DNA from: Nostoc sp. UHCC 0870
GTDB taxonomy: Bacteria; Cyanobacteriota; Cyanobacteriia; Cyanobacteriales; Nostocaceae
DNA length: 64,000 nt
Assembly: GCF_022063185.1 (NCBI RefSeq)
Contig: NZ_CP091913.1
Coordinates: 512,501-576,500 of the forward strand
Reading direction: 5' to 3'
Every line of letters begins with the position of its first letter. Position 1 is the first letter of the stretch. Under the pieces are notes generated by a model. The model saw nothing but the letters and a program-made list of their open reading frames with translations. It searched no databases and was not told where the DNA came from. The translations under genes were made by a program, and so were the position numbers. Below are positions 28,124 to 38,329 of this stretch, piece by piece.

Positions 28124-28470
28124 TAATCACTAGTTCTACGCATTAATTCATCAAGTAAATATAAAATTTTTATTAATTATTAATGCAAATAACCCACAAA
28201 GAATTTAATGTTTACTTTATAAAGAACCTCTGAGGAAGCAGTGTTTTGTTAAGCTAAGTCAGGTGGGCGAGTCCTTAGTTCCGACATGGCAAGCATTAGT
28301 GAGCTTAATCTGGGTTAATTTTCGCCAGGTTGCCTCTATTGTAGTAAATGGCGTTGCTGCATACTTCAGTGCTGAGTCTAACGTTGTTAACTATTGACTA
28401 TTGACCATGAACTATTAACTATTAACTATGGACTGACTTTTGACTCAGAACTTATCACTCTTAACTACAG
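28124..28470. other. Intergenic region before the M61 peptidase gene
   Basis: No gene is seen. It has an AT-rich left part, a GC-richer middle (28225-28370) with several short inverted repeats that could be a structured leader or small RNA, and an STRR of ACTATTG/ACTATTA heptamers at about 28390-28436. Confidence 0.4.
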
Positions 28471-30255
28471 ATGACTGAAGCAACAGCACCTCGTATCGAT
28501 ATTGACGTCCAGGAAACCGTGCCGACGATTTATTATCAGGTGGCAATGCCACAACCAGAAACGCATCTATTTGAGGTTAGTTTACAAATTGTAAACCATA
28601 CATCATCAATTCTTGACTTAAAAATGCCGGTATGGACACCAGGATCATACTTGGTGCGGGAGTACGCCAAAAATTTACAAGATTTTGCGGCTTTTGCAGG
28701 AGATAAGCCTTTAAGTTGGCGTAAGATTAGCAAAAATCACTGGCAAATCCATACAAACAACGTATCCCAAATAACAGTAAAATACCGTATTTTTGCCAAT
28801 GAGCTATCGGTAAGAACCAATCATTTAGATGCTACCCACGGTTATTTCAATGGTGCAGCCCTGTTTTTAAGACTGCTGGGATGCGATCATCTACCCATCC
28901 GTATTACTGTCATACCACCGTATCCCCAATGGGAGGTAACTACTGCCTTACCAACAATGGGTGAGCAGTCTCATACTTTCTATGCTGCCGATTTTGATAC
29001 TTTGGTGGATAGTCCGTTTGAGGTGGGTGAGCATCAGGTGTATCACTTTGATGTGTTAGGAAAACCTCATGAATTAGCAATTTGGGGACAGGGAAATTTC
29101 CAGGTACAGCCACTAATTAGCGATATTGAAAAAATTGTCCAAGTCGAAGCCCAGATGTTTGGTGGTTTGCCATATGATCGCTATATCTTTTTGGTGCATT
29201 TATTTGCCCAAGCCTATGGAGGTTTAGAGCATAAAAACTGTTGCTCTTTGATTTATCAACGGTTTGGATTTCGTACTCAGGATAAATATGAACGCTTTAT
29301 CCAATTACTAGCACACGAGTTCTTTCACTTATGGAACGTTAAGCGCATTCGCCCCAAAGCCCTAGAGGTGTTTAATTACGACGAAGAAAGCTATACACCG
29401 TCTTTGTGGTTCTGTGAGGGGACAACTAGTTATTATGACTTGTTAATTCCTTTAAGGGCAGGAATTTATGATGCTAAATCCTATCTAAATTATTGGAATA
29501 AGGAGATTACTAGATTTTTGACGACACCAGGGCGGAAAGTACAATCCCTGGCTGAGTCTAGTTTTGATGCTTGGATTAAACTCTATCGCCCAGATGCTAA
29601 TAGTGGCAATTCTCAAATTTCCTACTATTTAAAGGGAGAAATGGTGTCTTTGTTGCTAGATTTGCTAATTAGAGCGCGGCATCGCAATCAGCGTTCTCTG
29701 GATGATGTGATGCGGCAAATGTGGCATGAATTTGGGCAACCAGAAATTGGCTATACACCAGAACAGTTGCAGGCAATTATTGAATCTGTAGCCGGAGTGA
29801 ATTTAACCGAGTTCTTTGAGTCCTACATCGATGGTACGGAAGAATTACCGTTTAATCAGTACCTAGAGCCTTTCGGGTTACGTTTGGTGATAGAGAAGGA
29901 GGAAGAGCCTTATCTGGGAATCAAGGTACATACTGACAACGGTAGGGAAATGATTAAATTTGTGGAGGCTGGTTCTCCTGCCCAACTAGCAGGAATTGAT
30001 GCAGGTGATGAGTTGCTAGCAATTGCAGGTATCAAGGTGACATCTCATCAATTGAGCGATCGCCTCAAAGATTATCAGCCAAGTGATACCATTGAGGTAA
30101 CAATTTTCCATCAAGATGAACTGCGGACTTTATCTGTAACTCTGGGACAACCACGTTCTACGAAGTATCAGGTAATAGCAGTAAATGACCCCAACACCAT
30201 ACAGCAAGAAAATTTTGCTGGTTGGTTAGGTATGCCGTTATCTACAATTGGTTGA
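28471..30255 (+). CDS. M61-family glycyl aminopeptidase-like protein with PDZ domain
   Basis: A 594-residue metallopeptidase of family M61. The N-terminal beta domain (about 1-170) is followed by a thermolysin-like catalytic domain with LLAHEFFHLWN (HExxH zinc site), and the downstream Glu in FCEGTTSYYDLL is the probable third ligand. A PDZ domain occupies about 480-565 (PYLGIKVHT ... GSPAQLAGIDAGDELLAI). No signal peptide is evident. Characterised members cleave N-terminal Gly or Ala, and the physiological substrate in cyanobacteria is unknown. Start ATG at 28471. Confidence 0.88.
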   Translation: MTEATAPRIDIDVQETVPTIYYQVAMPQPETHLFEVSLQIVNHTSSILDLKMPVWTPGSYLVREYAKNLQDFAAFAGDKPLSWRKISKNHWQIHTNNVSQITVKYRIFANELSVRTNHLDATHGYFNGAALFLRLLGCDHLPIRITVIPPYPQWEVTTALPTMGEQSHTFYAADFDTLVDSPFEVGEHQVYHFDVLGKPHELAIWGQGNFQVQPLISDIEKIVQVEAQMFGGLPYDRYIFLVHLFAQAYGGLEHKNCCSLIYQRFGFRTQDKYERFIQLLAHEFFHLWNVKRIRPKALEVFNYDEESYTPSLWFCEGTTSYYDLLIPLRAGIYDAKSYLNYWNKEITRFLTTPGRKVQSLAESSFDAWIKLYRPDANSGNSQISYYLKGEMVSLLLDLLIRARHRNQRSLDDVMRQMWHEFGQPEIGYTPEQLQAIIESVAGVNLTEFFESYIDGTEELPFNQYLEPFGLRLVIEKEEEPYLGIKVHTDNGREMIKFVEAGSPAQLAGIDAGDELLAIAGIKVTSHQLSDRLKDYQPSDTIEVTIFHQDELRTLSVTLGQPRSTKYQVIAVNDPNTIQQENFAGWLGMPLSTIG

Positions 30256-30300
30256 TCAAGATTTTGATTTAGTCAGTTTCTTACTCAGGGGCTGACTGAA

Positions 30301-30380
30301 TCAAAAGAATTGTATTCCTGGCTTTTACGCCATTTGAAATGGTATATTTCTTTACGCCGCGTTGTACTAGTATTTTGCAT
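30301..30380 (+). repeat. Dispersed repeat, copy 1 (left of pstB paralogue)
   Basis: Begins TCAAAAGAATTGTATTCC and ends TTTACGCCGCGTTGTACTAG. About 80% alike to 31467-31546 in the same orientation. A shorter inverted relative of the TTTACGCC...TGTACTAGT core is at 55233-55275. In the plus frame it reads SKELYSWLLRHLKWYISLRR, so it could be eroded coding sequence. Confidence 0.7.
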
Positions 30381-30481
30381 AGTGATGGGGATTAATTTAT
30401 TGTTTTGTATAGTTTGGCAGGCAAATTTTAATTTAACTACATTTATTGTACGCAAATAACTAAATATATTCACTTAACTAT

Positions 30482-31267
30482 CTAACTAATACGAGTTATG
30501 ACGTAATCACGAGTACGGGAATTAACAGGGTTCGTAAAAATTTTTTTAGTGATACCAAATTCAACCAAATGTCCAATCCGATATTCATTCAGGTGAAAGA
30601 AGGCTGTAAAATCAGATATCCGGGTGACTTGTGATAAATTGTGGCTAACAACAACGATTGTTAGTTCAGAGCGTAAACGTAAACTTTGGATCAAGCTCTC
30701 CACCTTCATACTAGCAATGGGATCAAGGCCAAAACAAGGCTCATCCATTAAAATAATTTTCGGCTTTACAGCTAAAGCACGGGCAATACAAAGTCTTTGT
30801 TGTTGACCACCAGAAAGGTCTAAAGCAGATTTATGTAGTTTATGTTTTAACTCATCCCATAAATCAGCGTCTTTGAGTGCTGATTCGACAATTCCATCTA
30901 TCTCTAATTTGGGTCGCCATCCGACTATTTTGATCCCATAGGCTACATTATCATAAACACTCATGGGAAATAGATTTGGTTTGGAAAATACTATACTCAC
31001 TTGTCGGCGTAATCGATTTAAATTGATTCGACGCTCATAAATGTTTTGATTAAAAAATTCTACTCTACCTTCAACTCGTACCTCTGTTTCTAATTCGTTC
31101 ATCCGATTGAGACATTTCAAAAAGGTAGATTTTCCACAACCACTAGGGCCAATAATTGCAGTGACTTTACTCTGGTAAATATCCATCGACACACTTTCTA
31201 TTATTTTTTTGGTGTCATAATAAAAACTGAAATTTTTGACTTTGATAGCTGGAATTAGTTTATTCAT
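30482..31267 (-). CDS. Divergent PstB-like ABC ATPase with altered Q-loop
   Basis: A 261-residue ATPase clearly of the PstB (phosphate importer) type. Walker A is GPSGCGKST, the signature [15 protein letters not shown], Walker B IILMDEPCFGLDP and the switch His VVSHN. The Q-loop, normally VFQKPNPFP, reads VFSKPNLFP: the glutamine that coordinates Mg2+ and couples to the permease is a serine (TCC codon). The D-loop region is also unusual (CFGLDP, not SALDP), and NEYRIGH is inserted near the end. It is transcribed away from pstSCAB, has no permease genes of its own, and lies between two direct repeats. It may be a regulatory or impaired subunit. Confidence 0.85.
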   Translation of the reverse strand: MNKLIPAIKVKNFSFYYDTKKIIESVSMDIYQSKVTAIIGPSGCGKSTFLKCLNRMNELETEVRVEGRVEFFNQNIYERRINLNRLRRQVSIVFSKPNLFPMSVYDNVAYGIKIVGWRPKLEIDGIVESALKDADLWDELKHKLHKSALDLSGGQQQRLCIARALAVKPKIILMDEPCFGLDPIASMKVESLIQSLRLRSELTIVVVSHNLSQVTRISDFTAFFHLNEYRIGHLVEFGITKKIFTNPVNSRTRDYVITRIS

Positions 31268-31466
31268 GCTGGTAAACCCTGTGCAATAGATATTGACTCA
31301 ACAAATCAGAAAAAATCAGTGACGCTGTTTCACTATTTGTGTAGCCAATCTAGAATCGTTGTGGCTCTTGATAGAGGAGACTAGTACCGCTACGCGGAAG
31401 TCAAAACTCATAGACGCGAAAGCAGCTACTCTTACGAGTTCTCCGCAGGAGTACCCGCAGGGTAAG

Positions 31467-31546
31467 TCAAAAGAATTGTATTCTGGACTTTTGCTCCATT
31501 TGAAATGGTATGTTCATTTACGCCATGCTGTACTAGCATTTATATT
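31467..31546 (+). repeat. Dispersed repeat, copy 2 (right of pstB paralogue)
   Basis: Direct repeat partner of 30301-30380, beginning TCAAAAGAATTGTATTCTGG and ending TTTACGCCATGCTGTACTAG. The two copies bracket the divergent pstB gene. Confidence 0.7.
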
Positions 31547-31559
31547 TGCTAAATATCAG

Positions 31560-32512
31560 TGTTTTGCGTATGGATATTTGCCCCCTCAATACTTTCTGCA
31601 ATCAAAGCCGTGTAGGATTATTTCATCATGTTAAAATCAAGCAATTAACAGTTTGTATTCATTTTCTGCTCACTCATGAGTGTAATTCAAAATAACATTT
31701 CATACATTATTCTCATTCACTACGTGAGTTATTTCAATCTTTTCTATAGGTTTCAAGAAATACAGGGGATAGGTGACAGGTGACAGGTGATAGGTGACAG
31801 GTGACAGGTGACAGGTATTGCCGTAGATAACGGAGAGATTGGGTGTTCCACGTCCCGCAGGGAAGCTCAGTTGAGCCGCCTCAGCCGAATGGTGACAGCG
31901 ACGAAAGAATGAGAGTGTTTCTTGTAGATTTTGCTAGTATGTAACTACGCTATTTAGAGGCTCATTAAATACATATATTTCATTGATTACTGGAGATATA
32001 GCAAAGGAAAATTACTGTATACTCTTGTATTTTTTGTTCGAGAAGGTTGGAAATTTTCTTCGGTATTAATTCTACAAACAAAATATATAATGATATATTA
32101 AAAAATTTTGGTGAATTTTCATACCTATTGATTGAGAAATTCATGGGAAATTTACAATATTGAATATTTTCAAGAAGAGTGCAAAATTTAGTATAACTAA
32201 GTTATTAAGAGATAATTGTCCTTTTGGTAATTATAATGATAATAAATTCTTGTAAATTATGATTTTAAAGTCTATTTAGATAAAACTGGTGTAACTGGAA
32301 ACAAATAATTAAATTTTCATAAATATAAATAAAACATGATTTTTTCTCGGTGAATGCCGAAATCAATGGAAATAGATTACACGCAAGATGCTGATAGCAG
32401 ACAAACAACAGAGGTTGCCAAAATTTTCAAGACAAGGACTTAGCTATAAGTAGCTATTTAAAATCAATCTCATTGCTCCCAATGCTAGGCATAGCAGAAA
32501 ACATAGCCAAAA
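31560..32512. other. Long upstream region of the pst operon
   Basis: About 950 bases without a convincing gene. It contains a CACCTGT-family STRR on the reverse strand (GGTGACA units, about 31766-31816) and a palindrome-rich GC stretch (31830-31905). Some 600 very AT-rich bases follow, leading to the Pho-box array. Confidence 0.6.
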
Positions 32513-32553
32513 TTTAATCTTTAATTAACCATAGATTAATTGTTTTATTACCT
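32513..32553 (+). promoter_or_regulatory. Pho-box-like array upstream of pstS (four 8-mers)
   Basis: Four octamers with 3-base spacers at an exact 11-base period: TTTAATCT, ATTAACCA, ATTAATTG and TATTACCT. This matches the cyanobacterial Pho-box layout (YTTAAYYW-type repeats bound by the response regulator SphR/PhoB). It lies about 120 bases before the pstS start. Phosphate-starvation control of the operon is the natural reading. Confidence 0.75.
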
Positions 32554-32674
32554 AAACCTGTCATTTTTTTTACAGTAAACAAATAATTTACTACGTTCTC
32601 AAAATAAGAGAACAAATGCTGCTTTTGGAGTGAATAAACAGAAAATTCACTGCCAATAAAATAGGAGTGTACTT

Positions 32675-33685
32675 GTGAAAAAAATGAATCTTAAGCCTCA
32701 CAGTTTGACTGCATTAGGTGTAATTTCAGTGGCTGCCACCTTAGGCGTATCAATCAACGCCGTACATTCCCAAGGTGTCAGCACAATTAAAATAGACGGT
32801 TCTAGTACCGTATTTCCAATTACAGAAGCAGTAGCTGAAGAATTCCAAAAATCGCAAAGAGGTAGAGTTCGGGTTACAGTTGGTGTTTCTGGTACTGGTG
32901 GTGGGTTCAAAAAGTTCTGTCGTGGTGAGACAGATATCTCTGGTGCTTCTCGTCCCATTCTGCAAAAAGAAATTAATGATTGTAAAGCAGCAGGTATTCG
33001 TTATGTGGAACTACCAGTAGCTTTTGATGCCTTGACTGTTGTAGTTCATCCTCAAAATACATGGGCAAAAAACCTGACAGTGGCTGAACTCAAGAAAATA
33101 TGGGAACCAGGCGCGCAAGGCAAGGTGAATAATTGGAGTCAGATTCGTCAAGGATTCCCCAACGCACCCTTAAAATTATTTGGACCTGGTACGAATTCTG
33201 GAACATTCGACTACTTTACCGAAGCTGTTGTCGGCAAGTCTAAATCCAGTCGGGGTGATTTCACTGCCAGCGAAGACGACAACGCACTTGTACAGGGTGT
33301 TGCCCGCGATAAGAACGCCCTTGGCTACTTTGGCTTTGCGTACTATCAAGAAAACAAGAATAAATTAAAAGCCGTACCTATTAATGGTGTAACGCCTTCA
33401 GAAACAACCGTAAAAAATGGTACTTACAACCCCTTATCTCGTCCTGTATTTATCTATGTCAGTTCCAAGGCTATGGATAAGCCAGAAGTGAAGCAGTTTG
33501 TGCAATATTACCTCAGCAATGGTGCTAGGTTCTCCAAAGAAGTAGGGTATGTTGCTTTACCAGCGTCAGCATATACCACTGCTCAGAGCCACTTCAACAA
33601 GAAGAGATTTGGTACAGTCTTTGGTGGTAAAGAACAGGTGGGACTGAAGATTGACGAGTTAATGCGCCGTCAAGCTAGAGAGTAA
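32675..33685 (+). CDS. pstS: PstS/SphX phosphate-binding protein
   Basis: A 336-residue periplasmic binding protein of the high-affinity phosphate ABC importer. The signal peptide ends near INAVHSQG. Phosphate-contact motifs follow: [31 protein letters not shown] and [13 protein letters not shown]. It is closer to the SphX/cyanobacterial type than to enterobacterial PstS. The start is GTG at 32675 with AGGAG seven bases upstream; an in-frame ATG nine bases later is an alternative. It is preceded by a Pho-box-like array and followed by a hairpin and then pstC, pstA and pstB. Confidence 0.93.
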   Translation: MKKMNLKPHSLTALGVISVAATLGVSINAVHSQGVSTIKIDGSSTVFPITEAVAEEFQKSQRGRVRVTVGVSGTGGGFKKFCRGETDISGASRPILQKEINDCKAAGIRYVELPVAFDALTVVVHPQNTWAKNLTVAELKKIWEPGAQGKVNNWSQIRQGFPNAPLKLFGPGTNSGTFDYFTEAVVGKSKSSRGDFTASEDDNALVQGVARDKNALGYFGFAYYQENKNKLKAVPINGVTPSETTVKNGTYNPLSRPVFIYVSSKAMDKPEVKQFVQYYLSNGARFSKEVGYVALPASAYTTAQSHFNKKRFGTVFGGKEQVGLKIDELMRRQARE

Positions 33686-33726
33686 GCTGAGTTCTCAATT
33701 GAGAATTTGAGTACAATTCAGCACTT

Positions 33727-33757
33727 GACAAAGGGAGGTTTTGTACCTCTCTTTGTC
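33727..33757 (+). terminator. Intercistronic hairpin between pstS and pstC
   Basis: Stem GACAAAGGGAGG ... CCTCTCTTTGTC (one mismatch) with a 7-base loop, and no strong T tract after it. It probably stabilises the pstS mRNA or partly terminates it, so that pstS outnumbers the permease products. Confidence 0.6.
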
Positions 33758-33806
33758 TGTATAGAAAACACTTTACACAGTTTTGAGGAGCGATCGCATC
33801 TCCAGC

Positions 33807-34721
33807 ATGAATATTGCCAAAAAAAACCGTTTATCTCCCAAGGTAGTCAGGGATTTGCGGGAACGGGTAATTGAGTTTATTTTGTTTCTGGCAGCACTTT
33901 CTTCTGTAGCAACTACGGCAGCCATCATTGGCATCTTGTTTTACGAATCCATACTATTTTTCCAGAAAGTATCCCTATGGGAATTCCTCACAGACACCCA
34001 ATGGACACCTTTATTTGATAATAAGCATTATGGAATTTGGCCTCTAGTTTCCGGTACTTTAGTCACCACAGTAGTTGCTTTAGCAGTAGCCATCCCATTG
34101 GGGACAATTATTGCCATCTACTTAAGTGAATTTGCACCTCCTATAGTCCGAGAGGTAGTAAAACCAGCTTTAGAATTACTGGCGGGTATTCCCACCGTAG
34201 TTTATGGTTACTTTGCCCTATTGTTTGTCACACCTTTATTGCAAACATTCCTACCCGATTTACCTGGGTTTAATATGTTGAGTGCCGGCTTAGTCATCGG
34301 GGTGATGATTATTCCTTACGTTAGTTCTCTAAGTGAAGATGCCATGCGTGCAGTTCCTACACATCTGCGTGAAGGTTCTTATGCAACAGGGGCAACTCGT
34401 TTACAGACAGCATTACGAGTTGTTTTACCAGCGTCTACTTCTGGTGTGATTGCCGCTTATATCTTAGGTATTTCTCGCGCGGCTGGTGAAACAATGGTTG
34501 TTGCTATTGCCGCAGGTGGACAGCCTAACTTGACATTGAACCCGATGGAACCCGCCGCCACAATGACCGCCTACATAGTATCAGTGAGTCTTGGTGATTT
34601 GCCTCATGGCACTTTGGAATATGAGACTATATTTGCTGTAGGACTGTCTTTAGTTTTAATGACTTTGGTTTTCAACATTATTGGTTATTTTCTTACCAAG
34701 CGATACCGAGAAATTTATTGA
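33807..34721 (+). CDS. pstC: PstC, phosphate ABC permease
   Basis: A 304-residue inner-membrane permease subunit with six predicted helices. The first is at about 22-50 (FLAALSSVATTAAIIGILF). The EAA-type loop that docks the ATPase reads REGSYATGATRLQTALRVVLP. It also has the PstC/A motif LAGIPTVVYGYFAL. The start is set at the ATG at 33807; the frame also has a TTG at 33783 next to GAGGAG. pstA begins 1 base after its stop. Confidence 0.93.
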   Translation: MNIAKKNRLSPKVVRDLRERVIEFILFLAALSSVATTAAIIGILFYESILFFQKVSLWEFLTDTQWTPLFDNKHYGIWPLVSGTLVTTVVALAVAIPLGTIIAIYLSEFAPPIVREVVKPALELLAGIPTVVYGYFALLFVTPLLQTFLPDLPGFNMLSAGLVIGVMIIPYVSSLSEDAMRAVPTHLREGSYATGATRLQTALRVVLPASTSGVIAAYILGISRAAGETMVVAIAAGGQPNLTLNPMEPAATMTAYIVSVSLGDLPHGTLEYETIFAVGLSLVLMTLVFNIIGYFLTKRYREIY

Positions 34722-34722
34722 T

Positions 34723-35646
34723 ATGACAACTTTAAATATTCGGCAAATTCGCACTATTATCAATCGCAACAAGCAATATGAGTATATCTTCAATATTCTG
34801 GGCTTGTTATCCATGTTGGTTGGTATTGTCACCCTATTGGCACTGATATTTGACTTATTTGGGGATGGTTTACCGAGACTTTCTTGGCAATTTATCACTT
34901 CATTTCCCAGTCGCAAAGCAGAAGAAGCCGGTATCCTGTCAGCTTGGGTGGGAACGCTATTAGTCATGTTAGTGACGGCAACAGTAGCGATTCCTGTGGG
35001 CATAGCATCGGGAATATACTTAGAAGAGTATGCCCGAAAAAACTGGCTATCCGATTTAATTGAAATTAATGTCACCAACCTAGCTGGAGTGCCTTCCATT
35101 ATTTATGGACTTTTGGCATTAGGGGTATTTGTTTATGGTTTAAACCTAGGTCAAAGCGTCATCACGGCTGGATTAACTTTAGCGTTGCTGGTTTTGCCAG
35201 TGGTGATTGTTGCCACTCGTGAAGCTTTACGTGCTATTCCCAACAGCATCCGCGAAGCTGCCTATGCGATGGGAGCAACTAAATGGCAAATGATTTGGGA
35301 TCATATTCTACCCTATTCAACTGGCACAATTTTGACGGGGATAATTGTGGCATTGGCTAGAGCCATCGGCGAAACTGCACCTCTAGTTACTATTGGTGCG
35401 CTGACATTTATTGCCTTCTTACCAGACCCACCCATTACTGGTCAGTTTCCCTACATTTCCTTTGCTTGGTTACTTGCTCCCTTTACGGTTCTACCCATCC
35501 AAATGTTTGATTGGGTTTCTCGACCTCAAGCTGAGTTTCAGATAAATGCAGCAGCCGCAGGTATTGTGCTAATTGCCCTGTGCTTGACGATGAATGCTGT
35601 CGCAGTTTATCTCCGCTATCGTTTACGCAAAAAAATCAAATGGTAG
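34723..35646 (+). CDS. pstA: PstA, phosphate ABC permease
   Basis: A 307-residue partner permease of PstC. Motifs are [20 protein letters not shown] and the ATPase-docking loop [21 protein letters not shown]. Six membrane segments are apparent. The ATG at 34723 is one base past the pstC stop, so translation is coupled; an earlier in-frame start inside pstC is not credible. The end overlaps the pstB start (ATGGTAG). Confidence 0.93.
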   Translation: MTTLNIRQIRTIINRNKQYEYIFNILGLLSMLVGIVTLLALIFDLFGDGLPRLSWQFITSFPSRKAEEAGILSAWVGTLLVMLVTATVAIPVGIASGIYLEEYARKNWLSDLIEINVTNLAGVPSIIYGLLALGVFVYGLNLGQSVITAGLTLALLVLPVVIVATREALRAIPNSIREAAYAMGATKWQMIWDHILPYSTGTILTGIIVALARAIGETAPLVTIGALTFIAFLPDPPITGQFPYISFAWLLAPFTVLPIQMFDWVSRPQAEFQINAAAAGIVLIALCLTMNAVAVYLRYRLRKKIKW

Positions 35647-36434
35647 AAACAACATCTCGAATTTTGGACAGGCCTATTAAAGCTGCGGTCAATTACCTCA
35701 ATTTTTACTACGGGGGAAAAGTTCATGCCCTCAAAGACATTCATATGCCAGTCGGTGAGAAGCAGGTAACGGCACTGATTGGCCCTTCTGGATGCGGCAA
35801 AACTACCCTTTTACGCTGTTTCAATCGGATGCACGACCTCTACCCTGGAAATCGCTATCAGGGGGAAATATCTTTAGAGCCAGATGGAATTAACCTGCTG
35901 AGTAATAAAGTTGACCCAATTGAGGTCAGGATGCGGATTAGTATGGTGTTTCAACGACCTAATCCATTTCCTAAATCAATTTATGAGAATGTGGCTTATG
36001 GTTTGCGGGTGCGGGGTGAGTCTAGAAGGGCAGTGATTGATGAGAAGGTCGAGAAAGCCTTACGTAGTGCTGCTTTGTGGGATGAAGTCAAAGATAGGTT
36101 GCAGGATTTAGCTTTTAATCTTTCTGGGGGTCAACAGCAGAGGTTGTGCATTGCTCGTGCTTTGGCGACTGAACCGGAAATTATTCTGTTTGATGAACCT
36201 ACATCTGCACTAGACCCAATTGCTACAGCCAGTATTGAAGAGTTAATTGCACAATTGAAAGAAACAGTAACTATTTTGATTGTGACTCATAGTATGCAGC
36301 AGGCGGCGCGTGTTTCTGACTATACGGCGTTTATGTATTTAGGTGAATTAGTGGAGTTTGATAAGACGGAAACTATTTTTAGCAATCCATCGCATCAAAA
36401 AACCGCAGATTATGTAAATGGGCGTTTTGGTTGA
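35640..36434 (+). CDS. pstB: PstB, phosphate ABC ATPase
   Basis: A 264-residue ATPase with all canonical motifs: Walker [11 protein letters not shown]-loop VFQRPNPFP with glutamine present, [15 protein letters not shown], Walker [14 protein letters not shown], and H-loop VTHSM. It drives phosphate uptake through PstCA. The start at 35640 overlaps the pstA stop by the ATGGTAG arrangement. This intact copy contrasts with the divergent paralogue at 30482-31267. No phoU follows. Confidence 0.95.
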   Translation: MVETTSRILDRPIKAAVNYLNFYYGGKVHALKDIHMPVGEKQVTALIGPSGCGKTTLLRCFNRMHDLYPGNRYQGEISLEPDGINLLSNKVDPIEVRMRISMVFQRPNPFPKSIYENVAYGLRVRGESRRAVIDEKVEKALRSAALWDEVKDRLQDLAFNLSGGQQQRLCIARALATEPEIILFDEPTSALDPIATASIEELIAQLKETVTILIVTHSMQQAARVSDYTAFMYLGELVEFDKTETIFSNPSHQKTADYVNGRFG

Positions 36435-36727
36435 TGAACAAATAAACCTAGCAGGAGATACATGATAAAATCACCTGCTAGAGTTGTACGGTATATTCTC
36501 GCCATGTTTGATCGGGGTAGTGCCTATTTATAGGAAATAATGCCTATCCGCCACTAAGAATAAGTCAATTAACTTTGTTAAGGGTTAAGGTCAGTCACCT
36601 AAATGGTTAATTTGTAGTTAAAGAGAGATTGGGGACAAAATAAGAAATCAAAACTCAGCACTGTAGGTAATCGCTAATAATATAAGAAGACACTTTACAT
36701 TTCTTAAATATTAGCTTAACTAGAACT

Positions 36728-38236
36728 ATGGCCAGAGATTTACGGGGATTTATTAAAATTCTAGAAGAGAAAGGGCAATTACGGCGGATTTCTGCTTTAG
36801 TTGACCCAGATTTAGAAATTGCAGAGATTTCCAACCGGATGCTGCAAAAAGGTGGACCTGGCTTGTTATTTGAAAACGTCAAGGGTTCATCCTTCCCGGT
36901 GGCGGTGAATTTGATGGGAACTGTGGAAAGGATATGCTGGGCAATGAATATGCAGCATCCCCAAGAGTTGGAAACTCTGGGTAAAAAGCTGAGTATGCTG
37001 CAACAACCAAAGCCGCCGAAAAAGATTTCGCAGGCGATAGATTTTGGGAAAGTGCTGTTTGATGTGGTGAAAGCCAAACCAGGTAGAGATTTTTTCCCGG
37101 CTTGTCAGCAGGTGGTAATTCAAGGAGATGATTTAGATTTAAACAAGTTACCTTTAATACGTCCCTACCCTGGTGATGCTGGCAAGATTATTACCCTGGG
37201 ATTAGTGATTACTAGGGATTGTGAGACAGGTACGCCAAATGTGGGTGTGTATCGCTTGCAACTGCAATCTAAAAATACGATGACAGTTCACTGGTTATCA
37301 GTGCGGGGTGGGGCGAGACATTTACGCAAAGCTGCCGAAAATGGTAAAAAATTAGAAATAGCGATCGCACTTGGTGTAGATCCTTTAATTATTATGGCAG
37401 CCGCTACACCCATTCCTGTAGACTTATCAGAATGGTTGTTTGCGGGACTGTATGGCGGTTCGGGTGTGCAGTTGGCGAAGTGTAAAACCGTAGATTTGGA
37501 AGTTCCCGCCGATTCGGAGTTTGTCTTAGAAGGGACAATTACACCAGGGGAAATTTTACCAGACGGCCCCTTTGGCGACCACATGGGTTATTACGGCGGC
37601 GTGGAAGATTCACCATTGATTCGCTTTCAGTGTATGACACACCGCAAAGACCCAGTTTATTTAACTACATTTAGCGGTCGTCCCCCCAAAGAAGAAGCAA
37701 TGATGGCGATCGCACTCAATCGGATCTATACTCCTATATTGCGCCAACAAGTCTCAGAAATCGTTGATTTTTTCCTCCCAATGGAAGCTTTGAGTTACAA
37801 AGCCGCGATTATTTCCATTGATAAAGCATACCCCGGACAAGCACGGCGGGCAGCTTTGGCGTTTTGGAGTGCATTACCCCAATTTACTTACACCAAGTTT
37901 GTGATAGTCGTCGATAAAGACATTAACATCCGTGACCCCCGTCAAGTAGTATGGGCAATTAGTTCTAAAGTTGACCCCACACGAGATGTCTTTATTTTAC
38001 CAAATACCCCCTTTGACACCTTAGATTTTGCCAGTGAAAAAATTGGCTTAGGCGGACGCATGGGTATTGATGCAACTACCAAAATTCCCCCAGAAACAGA
38101 CCATGAATGGGGCGCACCTTTAGAATCTGACTCAGATATAGCGGCGATGGTAGAAAGACGATGGGCGGAGTATGGTTTGGGAGATTTGCAACTAGGAGAA
38201 GTTGACCCGAATTTGTTTGGTTACGATATGAAGTAA
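36728..38236 (+). CDS. ubiD: UbiD-family decarboxylase
   Basis: A 502-residue prenylated-FMN-dependent decarboxylase. In cyanobacteria the UbiD homologue is assigned to removal of the 4-hydroxybenzoate carboxyl group in plastoquinone synthesis. Family motifs are NVGVYRLQLQSKNTMTVHWL, the E-x-P-FGDHMGYYG region (GPFGDHMGYYGG), and the late IDKAYPGQARRAALAFW. Length agrees with the family. It needs UbiX for its cofactor, and no ubiX is present in the window. The ATG at 36728 gives the conserved MARDLRGFIKILEE. A gap of about 290 bases separates it from pstB. Confidence 0.92.
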   Translation: MARDLRGFIKILEEKGQLRRISALVDPDLEIAEISNRMLQKGGPGLLFENVKGSSFPVAVNLMGTVERICWAMNMQHPQELETLGKKLSMLQQPKPPKKISQAIDFGKVLFDVVKAKPGRDFFPACQQVVIQGDDLDLNKLPLIRPYPGDAGKIITLGLVITRDCETGTPNVGVYRLQLQSKNTMTVHWLSVRGGARHLRKAAENGKKLEIAIALGVDPLIIMAAATPIPVDLSEWLFAGLYGGSGVQLAKCKTVDLEVPADSEFVLEGTITPGEILPDGPFGDHMGYYGGVEDSPLIRFQCMTHRKDPVYLTTFSGRPPKEEAMMAIALNRIYTPILRQQVSEIVDFFLPMEALSYKAAIISIDKAYPGQARRAALAFWSALPQFTYTKFVIVVDKDINIRDPRQVVWAISSKVDPTRDVFILPNTPFDTLDFASEKIGLGGRMGIDATTKIPPETDHEWGAPLESDSDIAAMVERRWAEYGLGDLQLGEVDPNLFGYDMK

Positions 38237-38329
38237 GACTCCAGAATTCAAAATGCAAAATTAGGTCTACTTCATTTTGCATTTTGAATTGACAGGGAGT
38301 TAATACAGAATTACCGATGAGGTATTGTT

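Noticed and set aside
28225..28370. Possible riboswitch or small RNA before the M61 peptidase gene
   Set aside because: Some inverted repeats are present, but nothing matches a known class well enough to call.
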